Shown: piece by piece, positions 58,382 through 64,000 of the stretch
How positions within the stretch are numbered: the first letter of the stretch is position 1
How the letters are laid out: every line of letters starts with the position of its first letter
Assembly: GCA_035548515.1 (NCBI GenBank)
Contig: DASZSW010000013.1
Coordinates: 8,485-72,484 of the forward strand
Length of the DNA: 64,000 nucleotides
Origin: DASZQY01 sp035548515
GTDB taxonomy: Bacteria; Pseudomonadota; Alphaproteobacteria; Rhizobiales; Kaistiaceae
Reading direction: 5' to 3'
Position numbers and translations under genes: made by a program
The notes under the pieces: model-generated
What the model saw: only the letters and a program-made list of their open reading frames with translations
Databases searched by the model: none
Told to the model about the DNA's origin: nothing

Positions 58382-60292
58382 TTAGGCGGTGCGCGCGGAG
58401 GCCGCAGCGGGCGAATTGCCGCTGCTCATCGGTGCACCGTCACAGCGCGGCAGCGGACCCAGCGTGACGCTCAGATAGGTCTCGAGCGCCTCGCGCGTGA
58501 CCGGTTTCTGCAGCACCGATGCTTGAGCGAATTTCTCGTCTATGCTCTCGCGGCCGTAGCCGGTGACAAATGCGAAGGGGATGCCACGTTCGGCGAGCGA
58601 GGCGGCGACCGGATAGACTGGGTTACCAGCGAGATTGAGATCGAGAATCGCGCAATCGAATTCGCCGCTGGACGCCGCCAGCGCCTCGGCCACCGTGCAG
58701 CACGGGCCAATGGCAAACAGGCCTTGTTCGATCAGGATTTCCCGCATCATCATGCCGATGATCGCATCGTCCTCGACGATGAGGACGCGCTTTTCCGCAT
58801 TGGCCGGCAGTTGCACCAGGTTCTCGCCGGCCTGAAACGCGCCGTCCGACCGCGGCGCGCCGGAGCGGCTGACCGGAATTTGCACCGTGCAGTGTAGTCC
58901 GCTCGGCCGCCAGTCCCACACGACGTTGCCGCCGATCTGGTGCTTAATGCTGGCGTTGAGAATCTTGGTGCCGAAGCCCGGCGATGACGGCGGCTGCACC
59001 GGCGGGCCGCCCGCCTCGCACCAATCGAGCGCGAGCATGTTGCCGTCGGTCTGCCAGCTTACGGCGAGTCTGCCGTTGGCGGCGGATAGCGCACCGTATT
59101 TGGCCGAATTGGTGGCGAGTTCGTGCAGCGCCAGCGCGAGGTTCTGCGCCTTCTCCGGTGACAGCATCAGCGCCGGCCCCTCGACCGCGACCCGAGTACC
59201 GTCACCGTTGCGATAGGGAGCGAGCTCCTCAGCGACCAGGGTACCGACGTCGGCCCCCTCCCAGCGCGATTCCGAGAGCAGCGTGTGCGCCTGCGCCAAG
59301 GCGTGGATGCGGCCCTCGACGGCTTCGATATATCCCTCCTGCGACGCGGCACGCGTCAGCCGCACGATCGCTTGCACCACGGCGAGCGCGTTGCGCGCGC
59401 GGTGGTCGACTTCACGCGCGAGCAGCAGCTGATGCTCCTCGATCTTCTTGCGTTCGGTAATGTCGACCGTGACCCCGCTGACACGGGTCAACCGGCCGCG
59501 CGCGTCGAGGGTCGGCGTCGCCGTACCAAAACACCAGCGGATGTCGCCGTCGGGGCGAAAGACGCGGAATTCGGTCTGGAACGACTGGCCCACCCCGCCG
59601 GAAAAGCCGTCGAGCATCTGCTTCAGGCGCTCGAGATCCTCAGGCGCCACCATGGGCGCGACCGTTTCGAGCGACACCCTGAATGTAGCGGGGTCGACTC
59701 CAAAGATGCGGCACTGGCCCTCGTCCCACATCCAGTCGCCCTTGACGAGATCCCAATCCCACGACCCCATCTGCCCCGCGGCGAGCGCCAGGTTACGGCG
59801 CTTTTCGCTTTCGCGAAGCCGTGCCGTCGCCGCCTCGAGATCGGCGGTGCGTTCGCGCACCCTCGTCTCGAGCTGCGCGTTGAGCGCCTCGAGCTGCCGT
59901 GTCTTGCGATAAAGCTCGGCGAAGACCCGCACCTTCGCCCGCAGCAATTCCGGCACGACCGGCACCGGCACGTAGTCGACGCCACCCATCTCGTAGCCGC
60001 GCAGGTAGTCGGTGTCGGTGAGATGGATGGCGGAGATGAAGATGATCGCGGTCTGCCGGAAGCGCGGATGCTCGCGGATCATGGCCGCGAGTTCGAAACC
60101 GTCGAGATCGGGCATACACACGTCGACGAGCACGACGGCGACGTCGTTGCGCAGCAGCACCTGTAACGCCTCGGTCGCCGACGACGCCTTGATGAGGTTC
60201 TCGCCAAGATCGCGCAGCACGACCTCGTAGCTCATGAGCTTGGCCGGCTGGTCGTCGACCAGGAGAATATTGACGTTGTCGTTGTCCTGCAT
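58382..60292 (-). CDS. Response regulator - PAS - HWE histidine kinase - receiver hybrid
   Basis: A 636-residue soluble signalling protein. Residues 1-125 are a receiver with phospho-acceptor D57 (VDVCMPDLDG). Residues 130-165 are a coiled coil. Residues about 165-285 are a PAS/PAC domain (MGSWDWDLVKGDWMWDEGQC to GVTVDITERKKIEEH). Residues 290-475 are an HWE-type kinase with H297 (REVDHRARNALAVVQAI), the N-box N395 (HELATNSAKYGAL) and GFGTKIL. Residues 500-620 are a second receiver with D551. Lacking membrane segments, it must be switched by the first receiver or by the PAS ligand. It starts 9 bp after the big hybrid kinase ends, so it is likely its partner, with the kinase phosphorylating D57. 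Confidence 0.92.
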   Translation of the reverse strand: MQDNDNVNILLVDDQPAKLMSYEVVLRDLGENLIKASSATEALQVLLRNDVAVVLVDVCMPDLDGFELAAMIREHPRFRQTAIIFISAIHLTDTDYLRGYEMGGVDYVPVPVVPELLRAKVRVFAELYRKTRQLEALNAQLETRVRERTADLEAATARLRESEKRRNLALAAGQMGSWDWDLVKGDWMWDEGQCRIFGVDPATFRVSLETVAPMVAPEDLERLKQMLDGFSGGVGQSFQTEFRVFRPDGDIRWCFGTATPTLDARGRLTRVSGVTVDITERKKIEEHQLLLAREVDHRARNALAVVQAIVRLTRAASQEGYIEAVEGRIHALAQAHTLLSESRWEGADVGTLVAEELAPYRNGDGTRVAVEGPALMLSPEKAQNLALALHELATNSAKYGALSAANGRLAVSWQTDGNMLALDWCEAGGPPVQPPSSPGFGTKILNASIKHQIGGNVVWDWRPSGLHCTVQIPVSRSGAPRSDGAFQAGENLVQLPANAEKRVLIVEDDAIIGMMMREILIEQGLFAIGPCCTVAEALAASSGEFDCAILDLNLAGNPVYPVAASLAERGIPFAFVTGYGRESIDEKFAQASVLQKPVTREALETYLSVTLGPLPRCDGAPMSSGNSPAAASARTA

Positions 60293-60301
60293 GCCGTCGC
60301 C

Positions 60302-63300
60302 TCAGCGGTGCAGCCACATGCGCAGCACGGTCAGGAGCTGCTCAGTGTTGACGGGCTTCGCGAGGTAGTCGGACGCCCCGGCCTCCAGGCACTTCTCGCG
60401 GTCGCCCTTCATCGCCTTTGCGGTCAACGCCACGATCGGCAGCCGGCGGTAGGCGCCCTTGTCGCGGATTTGCTGGATGGTCTGATAGCCGTCCATCTCC
60501 GGCATCATGATGTCCATCAGCACCAACGCGATCTCGGGATTCGATTCGACCAGGTCGATCGCCTCGCGACCGGTCGTCGCCGTCAGCACGCGCATTCCGT
60601 GTCGTTCGAGCACGCTGGATAGCGCGAAGATGTTGCGGGCGTCGTCGTCGACCAGCAGCACGGTCTTGTCGACCAGGTCCTCATCGGAACTGTTGAGCCG
60701 CTCCAGCAGCCGCTGTTTGTCGGGCGGCAGATCCATCACCACGCGATGCAGGAACAACGCGGTCTCGTCGAGAAGGCGTTCCGGCGATTCGACGCCCTTG
60801 ACGACGATACTTCTCGCCATCGTGTGCAGTTGCGCGTCCTCTTCCGGGGTCAATTCGCGACCGGTGAAGACGATGATCGGCACTTCCGAAAGCGCCGTAT
60901 CCTGGCGCAACGCCTGCAGCACGTCGAAGCCGCTCATGTCCGGCAGCCGCAGGTCGAGCACGACGCAGTCGAACGGCTCGCGGCGCATCGCCTCCAGCGC
61001 GTCCTGCCCGGTCTCGGCCGCCGCGATCTCGATGTCGTCGTGGCCGAGCAGCTCGGCGATGCTCATGCGCTCGGCCGGATTGTCTTCAACGACGAGCAGC
61101 CGTTTGCGGCGGCGACGCGCGTAGGCCTTGATGCGGTCGAGCGCGGCCTCCACGCCCTCCATCGTCGTCGGCTTGGTGACGAAGGAGAACGCGCCGCGCG
61201 CAAGCCCGTGCTGGCGGTCCTCGTCGAGCGTGATGATCTGCACCGGGATATGCCGCGTCAGCGGGTTCTGCTTGAGCTGGCTGAGCACGCTCCAGCCGAG
61301 CATGTCGGGCAGGAACACGTCCAGCGACACCGCCGTCGGCTGGTACTGCTTAGCAAGTTCGAGCGCCTGCGCTCCGGTGGAGGCGAGCAATACCTTGAAG
61401 CCCTTGTCGCGCGCGAGGTCGACGAGCACGCGCCCGTAATGCGGGTCGTCCTCAACGACGAGAAGGATGGAATCGCCTGGCCGCAGGTCATTTCGGTCGT
61501 CGGCGACGACTTCCGCCACCCGCTCCGGCAGCAGCATCGCGGTCGCCGGCGCCTGTGCCTTTGGCGGACCGTCGCCGGACGTGCGGGCCATCGCGGTCGA
61601 GCCCGCATAGTGCAGCGGCAGATAAAGCGTGAAGGTGCTGCCGACCCCCGGCGTGCTACGCAACTGAATCTCGCCGCCGAGCAGGCTGGCGAGCTCGCGG
61701 CTGATCGCCAAGCCGAGGCCGGTGCCGCCGTATTTGCGACTGGTCGAGGCATCGGCCTGCTGGAACGCCTCGAAGATGATCTTCTGCTTCTCGACCGGAA
61801 TGCCGATACCGGTGTCGGACACCTCGAACGCGACCACCGACGGGGCCTGGCTGAGCACCGGATGGTTAGAACTCCAGCCTCCCTCCGCTCGCGTGACCTT
61901 CAGGTTGATGGCGCCGTTCGCGGTGAACTTGAAGGCGTTCGACAGCAGATTCTTCAACACCTGCTGCAGACGCTTCGAATCCGTCGTCAGACTGCGGCCG
62001 AGCGCGTTGTCGAGCATGACATCGAAGGCGAGCTGCTTCGATTCTGCCTCGTGACGGAACGGCCGAGCCACCGCGTCGAGCAGGTTGGCGAAGAACAATT
62101 CCTCCGCCTCGACCGTGACGGTGCCAGATTCGATCTTCGACAGATCGAGGATGTCGCTGATCAGATTGAGGAGGTCGGTGCCGGCGCCGTGGATGGTGCG
62201 CGCGAACTCGACCTGCTTCGGCGTCAGGTTGCCTTCGGGATTGTCGCCGAGCTGCTGGCCCAGGATCAGGATCGAGTTCAGCGGCGTGCGCAACTCGTGC
62301 GACATATTCGCCAGGAACTCGGACTTGTACTTGGAGGTGAGCGCGAGCTCCGCCGCCTGCTCTTCCAGCGCGCGGCGCGCCTGCTCGATTTCCTGATTCT
62401 TGCGCTCGACTTCGACGTTGCGCTCGGCCAGCTGCTGCGCCTTCTGCTCGAGCTGCTCGTTGGTCTGTTGCAACTCGCGCTGCTGCGTCTGTAGTTCGAC
62501 GGCAAGCTGCTGCGATTGCTTGAGGAAGCCCTCGGTCTGCATCGTCGCTTCGATCGAATTGAGCACGATGCCGATCGAAGCGGTAAGCTGCTCCAGAAAC
62601 GTGATCTGCAGCGGCGTGAACACATCGATGGACGCGAGCTCGATCACCGCCTTCACCTGGTTTTCAAACAGCACCGGGAGCACCACGATGTTGCGCGGCG
62701 ACGCCCTGAACAGCGCCGAGGTGACCGGGATCGCGTCGTCGGGAACGTCGGTGATCAGCAGGCGTCGCTTGTCGAGCGCGCACTGGCCGACCAGGCCCTC
62801 ACCGAGCTTCAGCACCGGTGGATGTCCGGCGTTCTCCGCGCCGGCATAGGACGACAGCAGCTGCAGCCGCGGACCGTCCTCGGTTTCCATCTGGTAGATG
62901 ACGCTCTGCTGCGCGTTCACAAGCGGGGTGAGTTCGCTCAGCAGCAGCCGGCCGACGGTGCCCAGATCGCGCTGGCCCTGCAGCATGTTGGTGAACTTGG
63001 CGAGGTTCGTCTTCAGCCAATCCTGCTCGGTGTTGCGATCGGTCGTCAGGCGGAGGTTGCCGATCATGGTGTTGATATTGTCTTTGAGCTCGGCCACCTC
63101 GCCGCGGGCATCGACCTGGATCGAGCGCGTGAGGTCGCCCTTGGTCACCGCGGTCGCCACTTCGGCAATGGCGCGCACCTGCGTCGTCAGGTTCGCGGCG
63201 AGCAGGTTCACGTTGCCGGTCAGGTCCTTCCAGGTGCCGGCAGCGCCGGGCACGTTCGCCTGTCCGCCAAGGCGGCCCTCCACGCCGACCTCGCGCGCAA

Positions 63301-64000
63301 CTGTCGTCACCTGATCCGCGAAGGTCGCGAGCGTGCCCGTCATGTTGTTGATCGTCTCGGCGAGCGCCGCGACCTCGCCCTTGGCCTCGACGGTGAGCTT
63401 CTGGCGGAGGTTGCCGTTGGCGACCGCGGTCACGACCTTCACAATGCCACGCACCTGCTCGGTCAGGTTCGCCGCCATGACGTTCACGGTGTCGGTCAGG
63501 TCCTTCCAGGTCCCGGCGACGCCCGGCACTTCCGCCTGGCCGCCGAGCTTACCTTCGGTGCCGACCTCGCGTGCGACGCGTGTCACCTCCGAGGCGAACG
63601 CGTTGAGCTGATCCACCATCGTGTTGATGGTGTTCTTCAGTTCAAGGATTTCGCCTTTCACGTCGACCGTGATCTTGCGCGACAGGTCGCCGCGCGCGAC
63701 CGCCGTGGTCACCTCGGCGATATTGCGCACCTGCGTCGTCAGGTTTGCGGCGAGCAGGTTCACGTTGTCGGTGAGGTCCTTCCACGTGCCCGCGACGCCC
63801 GGAACATTGGCTTGCCCGCCGAGACGGCCCTCGGTGCCGACCTCGCGCGCGACGCGCGTCACTTCGCCCGCGAAGGAGCGAAGCTGGTCCACCATCGTGT
63901 TCAATGTGTCCTTGAGCAGGAGAATTTCGCCGCGCACGTCCACGGTGATCTTCTTCGACAGATCGCCGCCCGCGATCGCGGTTGCGACTTCGGCGATCGA
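60302..64000 (-). CDS. HAMP-repeat hybrid histidine kinase with GAF and three receivers (5' end outside window)
   Basis: The visible part is about 1,232 residues; the frame runs off base 64000, so the N-terminus is missing. It has tandem 92-residue HAMP-type repeats (TVDVKGEILELKNTINTMVD, then VAREVGTEGKLGGQAEVPG and so on), then a GAF-like domain (LVNAQQSVIYQMETEDGPRL), a long glutamine/glutamate-rich coiled coil, HisKA with the phospho-histidine in SHELRTPLN, HATPase_c (GTGLGLAISRELASLLGG), and three receivers (LLVVEDDPHYGRV, LLVVEDNPAERMS, VLLVDDDARNIFA). The repeat array is the layout of fungal osmosensing group III kinases and large bacterial relatives. The last receiver ends 9 bp before the HWE kinase gene, so the two are co-transcribed. 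Confidence 0.93.
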   Translation of the reverse strand, partial: SIAEVATAIAGGDLSKKITVDVRGEILLLKDTLNTMVDQLRSFAGEVTRVAREVGTEGRLGGQANVPGVAGTWKDLTDNVNLLAANLTTQVRNIAEVTTAVARGDLSRKITVDVKGEILELKNTINTMVDQLNAFASEVTRVAREVGTEGKLGGQAEVPGVAGTWKDLTDTVNVMAANLTEQVRGIVKVVTAVANGNLRQKLTVEAKGEVAALAETINNMTGTLATFADQVTTVAREVGVEGRLGGQANVPGAAGTWKDLTGNVNLLAANLTTQVRAIAEVATAVTKGDLTRSIQVDARGEVAELKDNINTMIGNLRLTTDRNTEQDWLKTNLAKFTNMLQGQRDLGTVGRLLLSELTPLVNAQQSVIYQMETEDGPRLQLLSSYAGAENAGHPPVLKLGEGLVGQCALDKRRLLITDVPDDAIPVTSALFRASPRNIVVLPVLFENQVKAVIELASIDVFTPLQITFLEQLTASIGIVLNSIEATMQTEGFLKQSQQLAVELQTQQRELQQTNEQLEQKAQQLAERNVEVERKNQEIEQARRALEEQAAELALTSKYKSEFLANMSHELRTPLNSILILGQQLGDNPEGNLTPKQVEFARTIHGAGTDLLNLISDILDLSKIESGTVTVEAEELFFANLLDAVARPFRHEAESKQLAFDVMLDNALGRSLTTDSKRLQQVLKNLLSNAFKFTANGAINLKVTRAEGGWSSNHPVLSQAPSVVAFEVSDTGIGIPVEKQKIIFEAFQQADASTSRKYGGTGLGLAISRELASLLGGEIQLRSTPGVGSTFTLYLPLHYAGSTAMARTSGDGPPKAQAPATAMLLPERVAEVVADDRNDLRPGDSILLVVEDDPHYGRVLVDLARDKGFKVLLASTGAQALELAKQYQPTAVSLDVFLPDMLGWSVLSQLKQNPLTRHIPVQIITLDEDRQHGLARGAFSFVTKPTTMEGVEAALDRIKAYARRRRKRLLVVEDNPAERMSIAELLGHDDIEIAAAETGQDALEAMRREPFDCVVLDLRLPDMSGFDVLQALRQDTALSEVPIIVFTGRELTPEEDAQLHTMARSIVVKGVESPERLLDETALFLHRVVMDLPPDKQRLLERLNSSDEDLVDKTVLLVDDDARNIFALSSVLERHGMRVLTATTGREAIDLVESNPEIALVLMDIMMPEMDGYQTIQQIRDKGAYRRLPIVALTAKAMKGDREKCLEAGASDYLAKPVNTEQLLTVLRMWLHR
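63104..63931 (-). repeat. Three tandem 276-bp HAMP-coding repeats
   Basis: Three consecutive units (63931-63656, 63655-63380, 63379-63104), each 92 codons and starting GE(I/V), encode nearly the same order of motifs: NTINTMVDQL, VAREVGTEG, LGGQANVPG, AGTWKDLT, NVNLLAANLT, VARGDLSRKI. A fourth partial unit (GEVAELKDNINTMIGNL) follows, and more probably lie beyond the window edge. The DNA copies are similar enough to be open to slippage or recombination. Confidence 0.85.

Overview
This window looks like a chromosomal segment from a GC-rich alphaproteobacterium, most likely of the Hyphomicrobiales (Rhizobiales), perhaps near the Bradyrhizobium/Xanthobacteraceae branch. This rests on gene content and signals, not on a database match: a SAM-II riboswitch before metZ, a class I lysyl-tRNA synthetase, a PodJ-like polarity protein, a TauE/TIGR02186 pair, two promoters matching the EcfG (general stress sigma factor) consensus, and many GTG/TTG starts. 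I see no prophage, transposase, rRNA or CRISPR array.

Region 1 (1-26.5 kb) is mostly housekeeping and repair. It opens with metZ, which has a promoter, a SAM-II aptamer and an intrinsic terminator, divergent from dcd. A dispersed DNA-repair set follows: ATP-dependent DNA ligase, UvrD-like helicase, ligase-associated MBL exonuclease, ligase-associated DEXH helicase and PdeM phosphoesterase. Small stress genes with EcfG-type promoters lie among them. Then come TIGR02186/TauE, a 1,375-residue PodJ-like protein with a possible cell-cycle-controlled promoter, an S24 (LexA/CI-like) regulator with a small exported protein, lysS, a TerB-like protein and a solute-binding protein.

Region 2 (26.6-46.5 kb) is envelope biology. 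It has a membrane glycosyltransferase, a CsoR/copper P-type ATPase pair sharing one operator, and tRNA-Gly(CCC). Next is a run of overlapping genes encoding homologues of the mycobacterial decaprenyl-phosphoryl-arabinose pathway: a UbiA-type phosphoribosyltransferase, DprE1 and DprE2. After these come an epimerase, an FAD amine-oxidase-like protein, a GtrA flippase, three large polytopic proteins that look like GT-C glycosyltransferases, a methyltransferase-GT2-GT2 fusion and a MATE-type exporter. Together they suggest export of a lipid-linked pentofuranose onto a surface glycan or protein.

Region 3 (46.5-55.8 kb) is a sugar-acid uptake and catabolism locus: uronate-dehydrogenase-like enzyme, a binding-protein-dependent ABC importer, RraA-family lyase, IlvD/Edd dehydratase, GntR/FCD regulator and HpcH/HpaI aldolase. 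An 18-bp perfect palindrome fills the -35/-10 spacer of the dehydratase promoter, which fits repression by the divergent GntR protein.

Region 4 (55.8-64 kb) has a NodB-type deacetylase, BioY, an operon of one winged-helix-like and two small membrane proteins, and two large signalling proteins: a REC-PAS-HWE kinase-REC and a hybrid kinase with tandem 92-residue HAMP repeats that runs off the window. The first and last genes are both cut by the window edges.
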